Assembly: GCA_022510815.1 (NCBI GenBank)
Contig: JAFLST010000021.1
Coordinates: 1 to 49,677 of the forward strand
Origin: Christensenellaceae bacterium
Lineage (GTDB): Bacteria > Bacillota > Clostridia > Christensenellales > Aristaeellaceae
Length of the DNA stretch: 49,677 nt
Reading direction: 5' to 3'
The translations under genes were made by a program, and so were the position numbers. Positions 1 to 7,198 of the stretch are shown here, one piece after another (positions within the stretch are counted from its first letter, which is position 1; each line of letters begins with the position of its first letter). Below the pieces are notes generated by a model that was not told where the DNA came from, made no database searches, and was given only the letters and a program-made list of their open reading frames with translations.

Positions 1-175
1 TCTTTTCAATCAATGCTTTGTCACGGATGCCGACGATCATGCTCCGCTGCCCGCCTCCCGCGCTGGGGGCGTAGGTTCCGGCTTCGATAATTTTCTCCAA
101 ATCTTCTTGAGAAACCTGCCGATCCTGATATTTGCGGATGGCGCGGCGGCTTTTCATCAGTTCAAGCAGTTCCAT
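1..175 (-). CDS. Nitroreductase family protein, N-terminal part (runs off the window)
   Basis: The first 58 residues are visible; the gene continues beyond base 1. The start MELLELMKSRRAIRKY, followed by an APSAGGGQ stretch near residue 37, is the usual N-terminus of the FMN-dependent nitroreductase fold: an RRSIRxF-type FMN phosphate site, then the APS(A/G) turn. Its ATG overlaps the stop of the upstream radical SAM gene by one base (TAATG), and its ribosome site (AAGGAGA) lies inside that gene, so the two are translationally coupled. In this context it may oxidise or reduce the modified peptide or serve as a flavin partner; that role is inference. The family call is firm, the substrate unknown. 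Confidence 0.85.
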   Translation of the reverse strand, partial: MELLELMKSRRAIRKYQDRQVSQEDLEKIIEAGTYAPSAGGGQRSMIVGIRDKALIEK

Positions 176-1209
176 TACAGAATCTCCTTCCAGCATTGAG
201 GGTCTGCGTCGTAGAAGTCTCCTCGGGCGCCGCTGGCGACGGCGGGGCAGCCCCGGCGCCATGCTTTCAGCTCGCATTTGCCGCATTTCTTGAACTTGTC
301 ATAATCCCGGTAGGCCTCCATCACACACACCCATACGTCGGCGATTCTGTCCTCAAAGACGTTCGCCACGCGGCTGTTCTGCACCCGGCGGCAAACGTAC
401 AGGTCGCCATTGGGCAAGATCGTCAGATGGCAGTTGCCGCAGTTGCAGCCGCCGTAGATCATGCCCTCTTCGGCGGTCGCGGGAATGGCGAAGGCCCCCG
501 TCTCATACTCGTACAGCGTCCACAGATGATCCTTTTTGTTAAAATACGTCTCGCAGCCAGCCGCCTCGTATTCCCTGAATTTGCTGTCGCAGAGGGTCAG
601 CAGCTCCCGGCAGCGCGTCGGCTCGATACCCGTGGCCTTTTCCTCGCTGGTCGGACAGTAGCGGGCAAAGGCGAACACGTCCGCCTTGTGCGCGACGACC
701 GTATCCATGATGTCCGGGACTTCATCAATGTTCATGTCGGAAACCGCGGTCATGAGCATGCTGCGGATGCCAGCTCTCTTGACGCAGGCGATTTTCTCCA
801 GCGTGATGTTAAAGGAGCCGGGCTTGCGGAACCAGTCGTGCGTCTCCCGCATGCCGTCCAGAGAGAGCTGGTATTTCTGACAGCCGAGTTCCTTCAGCCT
901 CCGACATACTTCATTATTCCGATGGAATGGGTTGCCGAGAATCGTGAAGGGGATGCCATGCTCCCTGAGCAGCGCCAGCAGCTTTCAGAAATCCGGGTGC
1001 AGAATGGGGTCATCGCCCGTCAGGTAGAAATACAGCAGGCGGTCGTGCATCTCGCAGAAGTCAAGGCAGTTGTAGAAGGTGTCCTCGATTTGCGGCCACG
1101 TCATGGCGTCCGGTGCCTTGCCGCAATCCTCCGAAAAGATATAGCAATGCTTGCAACGCTGGTCACACGCGTCCGCGATGTGCCATTGAAAGGCGAAATA
1201 CTGCTTCAT
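175..1209 (-). pseudogene. Radical SAM/SPASM peptide maturase (ACGX-type system), interrupted by an in-frame TGA
   Basis: Read from ATG at 1209 (ribosome site GGGAGAG) the frame gives a 344-codon radical SAM protein. CDQRCKHC near residue 15 is the CxxxCxxC cluster motif. The C-terminal third carries a SPASM cysteine set (GGCNCGNC, LYVCRR, CGKCELKAWRRGC, PQCW) for auxiliary Fe-S clusters. Such enzymes modify ribosomal peptides by radical chemistry. At 985-987 the frame holds TGA between HPDF and KLLALLREHG. The frame is intact on both sides, so this is one codon, not a frameshift. Relatives usually have an aromatic residue there, so TGG to TGA is the simplest reading; selenocysteine or a sequencing error remain possible. 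I recall the name 'radical SAM/SPASM, ACGX system' for this arrangement but could not check it. Confidence 0.8.
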
Positions 1210-1241
1210 GCTGTTCTCTCCCGCGGCTATGTCGATCGGGT

Positions 1242-1269
1242 GTTCCCGGCAAGCTGCCCCACCGGGAAC
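1242..1269 (-). promoter_or_regulatory. Hairpin between precursor peptide and maturase
   Basis: GTTCCCGG (1242-1249) and CCGGGAAC (1262-1269) form a perfect 8-bp stem with a 12-base loop. Such hairpins commonly lie between a RiPP precursor gene and its maturase gene and lower expression of the latter. There is no T-run, so it looks like an attenuator or processing site rather than a terminator. Its presence suggests this stretch was originally non-coding, although the frame is now open across it. Confidence 0.5.
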
Positions 1270-1287
1270 GGGAATAAGGAAGCATGA

Positions 1288-1368
1288 CTTGTCGCCAGCG
1301 CCACAGGCAGCACCGCAGGCGGAAGCAACCTTGCCCTCAGTCCATCCGGCCAGATTGGAAAGAGCCAT
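1288..1368 (-). CDS. ACGX-type Cys-containing precursor peptide, stop codon missing
   Basis: The 27 residues from ATG 1368 run MALSNLAGWTEGKV, then ASACGAACGAGDK. The tandem ACGA ACGA near the end matches precursor peptides of the ACGX kind that sit next to radical SAM/SPASM enzymes. No stop follows GDK: the next codon is TCA, one base from TGA or TAA, and the frame stays open through an intergenic-looking hairpin into the maturase. No good ribosome site precedes ATG 1368. An alternative start at 1435 (MTADKLK) lies one frame away, joined through a run of four A (1414-1417), so an older longer leader may have been broken by an indel. End coordinate is my estimate of the functional peptide. 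Confidence 0.55.
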
Positions 1369-1469
1369 GTTCGTGTCCGCGTTTTCGTATTCAGAGATAG
1401 GGAAATCTCCGTATTTTCAGTTTATCGGCGGTCATCGCGGCCGACAAGTACGCACTTTTTGATAACAAA

Positions 1470-1485
1470 GTTACTTTTTTGTAAC
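1470..1485. promoter_or_regulatory. Inverted repeat, candidate HxlR operator
   Basis: GTTAC at 1470-1474 and GTAAC at 1481-1485 form a symmetric site separated by six T, just upstream of the hxlR-type promoter and between the two divergent genes. HxlR-family proteins bind as dimers to such sites. Assignment is by position only. Confidence 0.4.
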
Positions 1486-1493
1486 CCATCGAA

Positions 1494-1522
1494 TTGACTA
1501 TTTGCGCATGTTACAGTATAAT
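1494..1522 (+). promoter_or_regulatory. Sigma-A-type promoter for the HxlR gene
   Basis: TTGACT (1494-1499) and TATAAT (1517-1522) are separated by exactly 17 bp, giving a near-consensus promoter about 38 bp before the HxlR start. Confidence 0.8.
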
Positions 1523-1560
1523 TGAATGCAACATTCTATTTTGAAGTATTGGGGGGCCTT

Positions 1561-1893
1561 ATGAAAACGAAAGCAGAGCTGCCCGAGTGTCCGGTGGCGA
1601 CAACGGTGGCGATGATCGGCAGCAAATGGAAGCTGCTGATTATTCGCAATCTGCTGGCGCGTCCGTGGCGCTTTAGTGAGCTGCAAAAAAGCCTCGAAGG
1701 AATCAGCCAGAAGGTGCTGACGGACAGCCTGCGCTCCATGGAAGCGGATGGCATCGTCGTTCGCACGGTCTATGCGGAGGTTCCTCCGAGGGTGGAATAT
1801 TCGTTGAGCGAGCTGGGCGAATCCATGCGGCCTATTATCGGCGCCATGGAAGCATGGGGGAAATCGTATCAGTCAATGGCGGGAGAAGCATGA
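1561..1893 (+). CDS. HxlR/MarR-like winged-helix transcriptional regulator
   Basis: 110 residues. The order CPVATTVAMIGSKWKLLIIRNL, then RFSELQKSLEGISQKVLTDSLR, then DGIVVRTVYAEVPPRVEYSL is the hallmark of the HxlR family: an N-terminal Cys that can act as a thiol or electrophile sensor, a recognition helix in ISQKVLT, and a beta wing with PPRVEYSLS. I chose ATG 1561 (after TTGGGGGG) over an upstream in-frame ATG because the family starts just before the CPV Cys. It stands alone and divergent from the peptide/maturase/nitroreductase set, so it is the likely regulator of that set, in keeping with HxlR members that control nitroreductase genes. Confidence 0.9.
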   Translation: MKTKAELPECPVATTVAMIGSKWKLLIIRNLLARPWRFSELQKSLEGISQKVLTDSLRSMEADGIVVRTVYAEVPPRVEYSLSELGESMRPIIGAMEAWGKSYQSMAGEA

Positions 1894-1929
1894 TTCGGGC
1901 AATCCCGCATAGAACAGTCTGCGGTTGAC

Positions 1930-1958
1930 GAGGAGCCATGCGAAGGCTCTTCTTTTTT
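1930..1958 (+). terminator. Rho-independent terminator after the HxlR gene
   Basis: GAGGAGCC and GGCTCTTC pair over 8 bp (one G-T) with a 7-base loop, followed by six T at 1953-1958. Confidence 0.8.
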
Positions 1959-2031
1959 CTGCCTGCCATTTCCATCATGCATGGCCTTTTCTTCGGGCAA
2001 CATGCAGGGTGAAAAGGAGGTTGATGCAGCC

Positions 2032-2181
2032 ATGACGGAAAGACCGAAGCGGCCAAATGATCTCGTGAACGCGATCGTCCGGGAGCAGCGCAGGAAGGAT
2101 CAGACCGACGTGCTGGGCTCATGGACGGGCGTGCCGTGGGACGAGTGGGAGGAGCCGGTGCAGGACGCGGATGACCTCTGA
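2032..2181 (+). CDS. Small charged protein of unknown function (49 aa)
   Basis: Starts at ATG 2032, 11 bases after an AAGGAGG site at 2014-2020; an earlier ATG at 2024 stops after three codons. The protein begins MTERPKRPNDLVNAIVREQ and ends with an acidic, Trp-rich tail (SWTGVPWDEWEEP). There is no signal peptide or membrane segment, and I recognise no family. It overlaps the next gene by 11 bases and so probably forms an operon with the PRC-barrel-like protein, the 43-residue Met-rich protein and perhaps the permease. Confidence 0.65.
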   Translation: MTERPKRPNDLVNAIVREQRRKDQTDVLGSWTGVPWDEWEEPVQDADDL

Positions 2182-2656
2182 TGTGCGCCTTGCGGGGGTG
2201 CTGGGTCTGCCGGTGGTTCTGCGGGGACGGATGATCGGTCGCGTGGAGCGGGCGGTGGTGACGACGGACGGCCGCTGCCTGCGGGGCCTGATGGTTCGCC
2301 GGGGACTGGGCGGCGCGAAGTGGGTGGAGGCCCGCCGGATCGTGGTGCTGGGCGAGGTATCGGTGGTCATCGACGAGGGCCCGGAGCGGCTGCCACGGGA
2401 CGCGGATTTCTCCCTGCGGACGGTCAAGGACACAGGCGGCATGACCCTCGGCTGGGTGACCGATGTGCTACTCAATCCCGTGACCTACCGCGTGACCGGG
2501 CTGGAGCTGACCCTCGGGCTCGTGGAGGAGCTGATGGGCGGCAGGCTGATCGCGCGGAGCTGGGCGGTCGTGCCCGGCACGGGTCAGGTGCTCGTCCCCT
2601 GCGGCTATGCGCTGGAGACCGCCCGGGGGACTGAGCTAACTGCGCAAAGGAGGTGA
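2171..2656 (+). CDS. PRC-barrel-like domain protein
   Basis: 161 residues starting at ATG 2171, overlapping the preceding stop. The pattern VLGLPVVLRGRMIGRVERAVV near the N-terminus and FSLRTVKDTGGMTLGWVTDVLL around residue 80 gives two short beta-barrel repeats of the PRC kind (V....G..iG.V.D.l), which usually mediate protein or RNA contacts. It ends in a basic tail. It is soluble, with no catalytic motif. Its neighbours (a small charged protein, a small membrane-like protein and a polytopic permease) suggest an envelope-linked adaptor, but that is inference. The family call rests on the repeated motif only. Confidence 0.6.
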   Translation: MTSDVRLAGVLGLPVVLRGRMIGRVERAVVTTDGRCLRGLMVRRGLGGAKWVEARRIVVLGEVSVVIDEGPERLPRDADFSLRTVKDTGGMTLGWVTDVLLNPVTYRVTGLELTLGLVEELMGGRLIARSWAVVPGTGQVLVPCGYALETARGTELTAQRR

Positions 2657-2661
2657 GAGGC

Positions 2662-2793
2662 ATGAACAAAATGGCTTTCGGCGGCGCGATGGGTCTGGCG
2701 ATGGGCATCGGCATCATGATGGTGCCCGGTATGAGCCGGATGATTCGCCGGGATATGAACAAAATGAAGAAGTGGGTCAAGAACAACATGTAA
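2662..2793 (+). CDS. Met-rich 43-residue membrane-associated miniprotein
   Basis: A textbook ribosome site (AAAGGAGGTG, 2646-2655) precedes ATG 2662. The product has 11 methionines in 43 residues: a glycine/methionine-rich hydrophobic half (GGAMGLAMGIGIMMVPGM) followed by a basic amphipathic tail (RRDMNKMKKWVKNNM). It could be one short membrane helix with a cytoplasmic basic anchor. I know no family for it. The strong ribosome site and its place in a four-gene run make it a real gene. Confidence 0.75.
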   Translation: MNKMAFGGAMGLAMGIGIMMVPGMSRMIRRDMNKMKKWVKNNM

Positions 2794-2800
2794 GCATCGG

Positions 2801-2835
2801 GGGAAGGGAGCCTTCGCGCGGAGGGCTTCCTTCCC
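2801..2835 (+). terminator. Stem-loop before the permease gene, no T-run
   Basis: A 12-bp stem (GGGAAGGGAGCC with GGCTTCCTTCCC, one G-T pair) with an 11-base loop, but no T tail. It may be a weak terminator or an mRNA-processing hairpin that separates expression of the permease from the upstream genes. Confidence 0.4.
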
Positions 2836-2863
2836 TTCGGTGAATCCGGAAGGAGGGCTGGGC

Positions 2864-3880
2864 GTGGAGAGACAGCGGATCAGGATACACGGGCAGCTCC
2901 TCCTCTGCGCTGCCGCGGCGCTGGTGGGGGCCTATCTGCTGCGGCGGGTGCTGTGGGCGCTGCTTGCTCAGATGACGGCGGCGGCAGTCCTGATGCTGCT
3001 GGCGCTCCCCCTGTGCCGCCTGCTGGAACGGCGGTGGTCCCCATCCCTGTCGGCGGTGCTGTCGCTGGGCGCGCTGGCTGCGGCGGTGATCGCGGCGGTG
3101 CTGCTGCTGGTGCCGCCGGTGGCCCGGCAGTTCCGGCAGTTGACGGAGGCCCTGCCCGCGGTCATCGCGTGGTGTCAGAAGCGCCTCATGCTGGCGCAGT
3201 CATGGCTGGCTGAGCGGGATATCAGCCTGATTCCTGCCCGGGACGAGCTGTTCGGGCAGCTCGGCGGCAAGGTGGGCGGCTGGGTCACATCGCTGGCGGG
3301 GATGGTCGGTCACGCGGCGCAGGGCGTTGGACAGCTGCTGCTCTCGCCGCTTCTGGCGTTCTACCTCCTGCGGGATCGGCGCAGGATTGCATCGGGACTG
3401 ACGCTAACAATCCCCGTGAAGTATCGTGCACGGGCGGTTCGGGCGGCCCGGGAGATGCGGCGGGAGACGGCGGGCTTCCTGCGGGGGCAGCTCATTCTTT
3501 CGCTGGTGGTGGGCGGACTGACCGCCGTGGCGCTGCTGGTGGTGGGTACGCCGGGCTGGCTGCTGTTAGGCGTATTCATGGGTGTGATGGAAATGGTGCC
3601 CTACATCGGGCCGTTCATCGCCGGGGTTCCGGCGGTGCTGCTGGCGATGCAGGGCGGACTGGCTCGGGCGCTGTGGACGCTGGGCGCGATAATGCTGGTG
3701 CAGCAGCTGGAGGGCACCTTTCTCTCACCGCGGCTGCTCTCCGGGGCCACAAGGCTGCATCCGCTGGCGGTGCTGCTGGCGATCTCCGCAGGCGGCATGC
3801 TGGGCGGCGCGATCGGCATGGTAGCCGTCATCCCGGCGATGGTCTCCGTGCGCGGCGCGCTGCGGGGCTGGCGGCGCTGA
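2864..3880 (+). CDS. AI-2E family (UPF0118) permease, YtvI-like
   Basis: 338 residues, starting at GTG 2864 seven bases after GGAAGGAGGG; a GTG eight codons upstream has no ribosome site. Two hydrophobic segments open the protein, followed by a soluble region (about 85-150) and then four to five further segments. LLSPLLAFYLLRDR, a segment beginning GVMEMVPYIGPFIAG, and a C-terminal helix with SPRLLSG and HPLAVLLAI are the conserved features of this eight-helix family. Members export small molecules, and YtvI-type ones belong to sporulation gene sets in Bacillota. The substrate here cannot be inferred. Confidence 0.85.
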   Translation: MERQRIRIHGQLLLCAAAALVGAYLLRRVLWALLAQMTAAAVLMLLALPLCRLLERRWSPSLSAVLSLGALAAAVIAAVLLLVPPVARQFRQLTEALPAVIAWCQKRLMLAQSWLAERDISLIPARDELFGQLGGKVGGWVTSLAGMVGHAAQGVGQLLLSPLLAFYLLRDRRRIASGLTLTIPVKYRARAVRAAREMRRETAGFLRGQLILSLVVGGLTAVALLVVGTPGWLLLGVFMGVMEMVPYIGPFIAGVPAVLLAMQGGLARALWTLGAIMLVQQLEGTFLSPRLLSGATRLHPLAVLLAISAGGMLGGAIGMVAVIPAMVSVRGALRGWRR

Positions 3881-3970
3881 AGCTGCTTTGGCGGCAGGCA
3901 GGGCTATTGGTCATGTCGTCTGTGACGGCAAACGGATACGCGCCGAGGCTCATGGCGCATCTCTCCCCAT

Positions 3971-4000
3971 GAAAAAGGACTTCCCTGTTCAGGAAGTCCC
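3971..4000 (-). terminator. Terminator of the esterase gene
   Basis: GGACTTCC and GGAAGTCC form a perfect stem with a 7-base loop. On the minus strand it ends in five T (3972-3976). It lies between the convergent permease and esterase genes and may stop both transcripts. Confidence 0.8.
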
Positions 4001-4060
4001 AATGGCTTTTATCCGAAGGTTTCAATGCCCATGTCTTGCCCGTTTGATATTTGCTATGGC

Positions 4061-4825
4061 TTACCCCAGCATCCACGGGATGAACTTGCTGATCTCCCGA
4101 TCCCAGAAGGCCCACTCGTGGCCCACGTCCGGCTCCTCGTAGGAGGTGACGTCCCACCCGGCCTTCTTCGCCGCGGGAACAAATTTCTGATGCTGATGAT
4201 AGAGGAAATCCGCCGTGCCGCAGCTCACATAGAGCCGCGGCCTTTTCGCTGCCTTGGCGTTCTTTTCCAGCAGATGGAACAGGTCGTTGTCGCTGCCGGG
4301 AATCTGGCTGATGTCGCCGAAGATGCGGGACTGCTCGGCAGAGGCGTGCACGCTGCTGCGTTCCGCGATATCCATCGCGCCGGAGAAGCTCGCCGCCGCC
4401 CCGAAGCGCTCCGGGAAGGACAGCGCCAGTTTCATCGCGCCGTAGCCGCCCATCGACAACCCCGCCACGAAGGTATCCTCCGGCTTGTCGGAGAGGCGGA
4501 AGAAGCGCTGCATCACCGCCGGAAGCTCCTGCGCCACATAGTCCCAGTAGCGCTCACCATAGACCTCGTTGCAGTAGAAGCTGTGATTGACGGCGGGCAT
4601 CACCACCGCTAAATTGTACGCGGCGGTATAGCGCTCGACGGAGGTGCGGCGCAGCCAGATGGAGTGGTCGTCGCTGTAGCCGTGGAGCAGATAGAGCACC
4701 TTGGGCAGCTCCTCCTTGCCGGAGGCCTGAATGCCGATACCCTGCGCCGCCTCAGGCAGAATGACGTTGACCGTCGTCTGGACTTTCAGCGCCTCGGAGA
4801 AGCATTGCACCTGAAGAAAAGCCAT
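4061..4825 (-). CDS. CE1-like alpha/beta-hydrolase esterase (tributyrin/acetyl esterase type)
   Basis: 254 residues without a signal peptide; ATG 4825 follows AAGGAGGA. The fold shows LYLLHGYSDDHSIW (oxyanion region), AGLSMGGYGAMKLAL with nucleophile Ser124, CGTADFLY with Asp206, and VGHEWAFW with His236, which makes a complete catalytic triad. The order and length match the family of EstA-type tributyrin esterases and S-formylglutathione hydrolase/feruloyl esterase relatives. It probably deacylates small esters or acylated sugars in the cytoplasm. A 14-base gap separates it from the secreted protein gene upstream on the same strand, so the two may be co-transcribed. Confidence 0.9.
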   Translation of the reverse strand: MAFLQVQCFSEALKVQTTVNVILPEAAQGIGIQASGKEELPKVLYLLHGYSDDHSIWLRRTSVERYTAAYNLAVVMPAVNHSFYCNEVYGERYWDYVAQELPAVMQRFFRLSDKPEDTFVAGLSMGGYGAMKLALSFPERFGAAASFSGAMDIAERSSVHASAEQSRIFGDISQIPGSDNDLFHLLEKNAKAAKRPRLYVSCGTADFLYHQHQKFVPAAKKAGWDVTSYEEPDVGHEWAFWDREISKFIPWMLG

Positions 4826-4839
4826 AATCGGGTTCCTCC

Positions 4840-5355
4840 TTAATCGTCGTTCGTTTCTTCCGCTGCCGCTGCGGGCAGGATCGGTTCCCCCGCCAGCGTC
4901 ACGCCGGAGAGCAGCTCTGTCAGCAGCGTGTGAACCGCCAGCGTGTCGCCGTCGAAATCATAGCCGGAGAGGATCAGCAGTTCCTCCTCCGTCAGAATCA
5001 GCATGGGCACCTCATGGATGCCCTCGCCGAAATGATCCTCGATCAGTCCCATCGCGCCGTAAACGCCCGAGACGAGCGTCACGTCGGTGACGTCGGAGAT
5101 GTCCGCGCTGTAGACGGGCATCAGGCCGCGAACCTGCTCCTGACCGTCTTCCTCCAGCTCCTGCGGAATGACCTGCACCACCACCCGCGTCTGTCCGCGC
5201 ACCACCGTGATGGTCGTGTCATATTCCTCGACGGTCACGTCCTCCGGCACCGTGAGCGCAAAGCTGCCAAAGGGATACGAGGATGCGCTTCCCTCGGCCA
5301 GCGCGGTCACCGTCAGCATCGCCAGCGCAAGGGCCAGCAGCAGGATTCGTTTCAT
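4840..5355 (-). CDS. Secreted protein of unknown function (171 aa)
   Basis: ATG 5355 follows GGAGGTG; the longer frame upstream lacks a ribosome site. The N-terminus MKRILLLALALAMLTVTALAEG is a clear signal peptide with an ALA cleavage site. The mature part begins SYPFGSFALTVPEDVTVEEY and shows alternating beta strands (TTITVVRGQTRVVVQVI) and acidic surfaces, ending in a low-complexity AAAAEETNDD tail. There is no lipobox and no catalytic motif I recognise. It resembles the many small exported beta-rich proteins of Clostridia. It precedes the esterase by 14 bases. Confidence 0.75.
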   Translation of the reverse strand: MKRILLLALALAMLTVTALAEGSASSYPFGSFALTVPEDVTVEEYDTTITVVRGQTRVVVQVIPQELEEDGQEQVRGLMPVYSADISDVTDVTLVSGVYGAMGLIEDHFGEGIHEVPMLILTEEELLILSGYDFDGDTLAVHTLLTELLSGVTLAGEPILPAAAAEETNDD

Positions 5356-5406
5356 GATGGAACACCTCCGTTTCTGCGTCCATGATACCGCATGGGCCAA
5401 GCCATG

Positions 5407-6105
5407 TCAATTAACCGGGTGTAAAAACTCCGTGAGCAGCGCCCGGGCCTCAGCCAGCGTGGCCGCCGTGTAGGTTGCCGGAGAGCTGCCCTGTCCGCGA
5501 TGGTCAAGGTAGATGCTGTCAATGCCCGCGGCGATGGCGGCGGGAATATCGGCTGTCAGGCTGTCACCCAGCATGACGGCCTGCGCCTTGTCCTCGCAGC
5601 CCAGCGCGGTCAGCGCCGCGTCGATCATCCGGGGGTCGGGCTTGCTGATGCCGATCTCCTCGGAAATGATGATCGCGTCCAGAAGCGGCAGGATGGGACT
5701 GCGGCTTAGCCGTCCGCGCTGAATGGCGCTCACGCCGTTGGACACCAGCGCAATCTTCATTTGGCCGTGGATGGCTTCCAGCAGCTCCAGCGCTCCGGGA
5801 AGCAGATCGTCATGGGTTGCCAGATGATTGGAATACTGCCCGGCGACCTCCGCCGCGTCGAGGTCCGTGCGCCCGAGGCGCTCCAGCAGCCGCGCGAACC
5901 GCTCCACCTTGAGCAGCTTCTGCGTGGTCTCGCCCCGCTCGAGGGCCTTCCATAGCGCGTCGTTGATGTGATGATACGCCGTGCAGGTCGCCTCGTCCAC
6001 GGGCAGCCCGCAGGTCTCCAGCGTCTCCATCAGCGCCTTCCGCTCGGCGAGGTTGAAATCCATGAGCGTGTTGTCGTTGTCCACCAGCAGATACCTGTAC
6101 TTCAT
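5407..6105 (-). CDS. yjjG: HAD-superfamily hydrolase, YjjG-type nucleotidase
   Basis: 232 residues. The HAD motifs are in order: DNDNTL (residues 9-14, nucleophile Asp9 and acid Asp11), VSNGVS (motif II Ser/Asn), GISKPDPRMID (motif III Lys) and MLGDSLTADIPAA (motif IV). The opening MKYRYLLVDNDNTLMDF and a helical cap domain at about 20-100 fit the YjjG pyrimidine 5'-nucleotidase group, which removes phosphate from dUMP, dTMP and non-canonical nucleotides. The ribosome site AAAGGAGC precedes ATG 6105. A nucleotide-cleaning role would suit the dUTPase a little upstream on the same strand, though a 97-base gap separates this gene from the kinase. Confidence 0.85.
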   Translation of the reverse strand: MKYRYLLVDNDNTLMDFNLAERKALMETLETCGLPVDEATCTAYHHINDALWKALERGETTQKLLKVERFARLLERLGRTDLDAAEVAGQYSNHLATHDDLLPGALELLEAIHGQMKIALVSNGVSAIQRGRLSRSPILPLLDAIIISEEIGISKPDPRMIDAALTALGCEDKAQAVMLGDSLTADIPAAIAAGIDSIYLDHRGQGSSPATYTAATLAEARALLTEFLHPVN

Positions 6106-6202
6106 AAGCCGCTCCTTTGTTCAAGATGGCGGGCCGGGGCCCGTCAAAGGTTTTTCGGGAGAGTGCTCGGAGGTTCAAGGCATCCTCCGGCTATAGCGTC
6201 CC

Positions 6203-7198
6203 TCACCCAAGGTCCACCCATTCCTCCCGGCGGAGATCAAGCGCCACCCGCGTCCCGACGCCGACCTCCGAGCTCAGGGAAATGCCGTGGCCCAGCTCGT
6301 CGCAGATGCGCTTGCACAGGTAGAGTCCGATACCCGTCGATTTCTCCTGTCCGCGTCCCGTCTGCCCGGTGAAGCCCCGGTCGAAGACCCGCGCCTGATC
6401 CTCCGGCCGGATGCCGATGCCCGTGTCGGAGATGACCAGCAGACCCGGGGATTCCTGCGTGATGGTGATGTGCCCGCCGGCGGGGGTGTACTTGAGGGCG
6501 TTGGTCAGCACCTGCGTGAGCACCACCAGCAGCCACTTGGCGTCGGTGAGCGCGTCGCCCTCGAAGGCCGACAGGGTCAGGCTGATCTGCCCGTACTGGA
6601 ACAGGGGCCGGAGCTTCCGCACAGCCTGACAGCAGAGCGGATAGAGCGGGACATGGGTGAGGTGCAGGTCGTTGTGGATGCTCTGCAGGCGCTGATAGTC
6701 CAGCGCGATGGCGGCGTACTGCTCGATCTTGAGCGTCTCCTGCCGCAGCAGGCTCTTATCGACCTCCCCCGGCGACTGAGCCAGCAGGTTCAGCGCGGCC
6801 AGCGGAGTCTTGATCTGGTGCAGCCACAGGGTGTAGTAGTCCGCGGTCTCCCGGGCGTCACCGATCATGCGGCCTGACAGCTCGCGGGACTGGGCCTGAT
6901 AGGCTTCGGTCAGCTCGCGCCACGCTTCCTCCGCGGGCTGTGCGGCGGTCGGCAGAGCGGAGGGTTCCTCCGGCAGGTGACGCAGGGCGCCGCGCAGCAT
7001 CCGCAGCCTTCGCCTGAGCATGAGCAGGCTGATGACGGCAGCGGTCAGGCAGACCACGCCGCAGAGGGTCAGCGCGTAACGAAGCTCCCGAATCTCGCCG
7101 CCGCCCAGCAGGTGGGTCAGCGGGAAGAGCAGGAGCAGCGACAGGATCAGCAGCGCTGGCAGACGATAGGTCCGCAGCCATGCAATCAGCAGTTTCAT
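6203..7198 (-). CDS. Bce-type intramembrane-sensing histidine kinase
   Basis: 331 residues. Two membrane segments (about 13-31 and 42-61) are joined by only about ten outside residues, so there is no sensor domain. The H box is LWLHQIKTPLAAL with His127. The ATPase part shows LTQVLTNALKYTPAGG (N box), VISDTGIGI (G1) and STGIGLYLCKRICDELG (G2). This is the BceS/GraS layout, in which the kinase senses cell-wall antibiotics through a partner BceAB transporter. Its ATG overlaps the regulator's stop (ATGA), so the two are coupled. No BceAB-like transporter is encoded nearby, which is unusual for the type. Confidence 0.92.
   Translation of the reverse strand: MKLLIAWLRTYRLPALLILSLLLLFPLTHLLGGGEIRELRYALTLCGVVCLTAAVISLLMLRRRLRMLRGALRHLPEEPSALPTAAQPAEEAWRELTEAYQAQSRELSGRMIGDARETADYYTLWLHQIKTPLAALNLLAQSPGEVDKSLLRQETLKIEQYAAIALDYQRLQSIHNDLHLTHVPLYPLCCQAVRKLRPLFQYGQISLTLSAFEGDALTDAKWLLVVLTQVLTNALKYTPAGGHITITQESPGLLVISDTGIGIRPEDQARVFDRGFTGQTGRGQEKSTGIGLYLCKRICDELGHGISLSSEVGVGTRVALDLRREEWVDLG

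Noticed and set aside
985-987. Genome-wide reassignment of TGA to tryptophan
   Set aside because: TGA is the normal stop of many intact genes here (HxlR, permease, kinase, regulator, rsmA), and Trp is encoded by TGG throughout.
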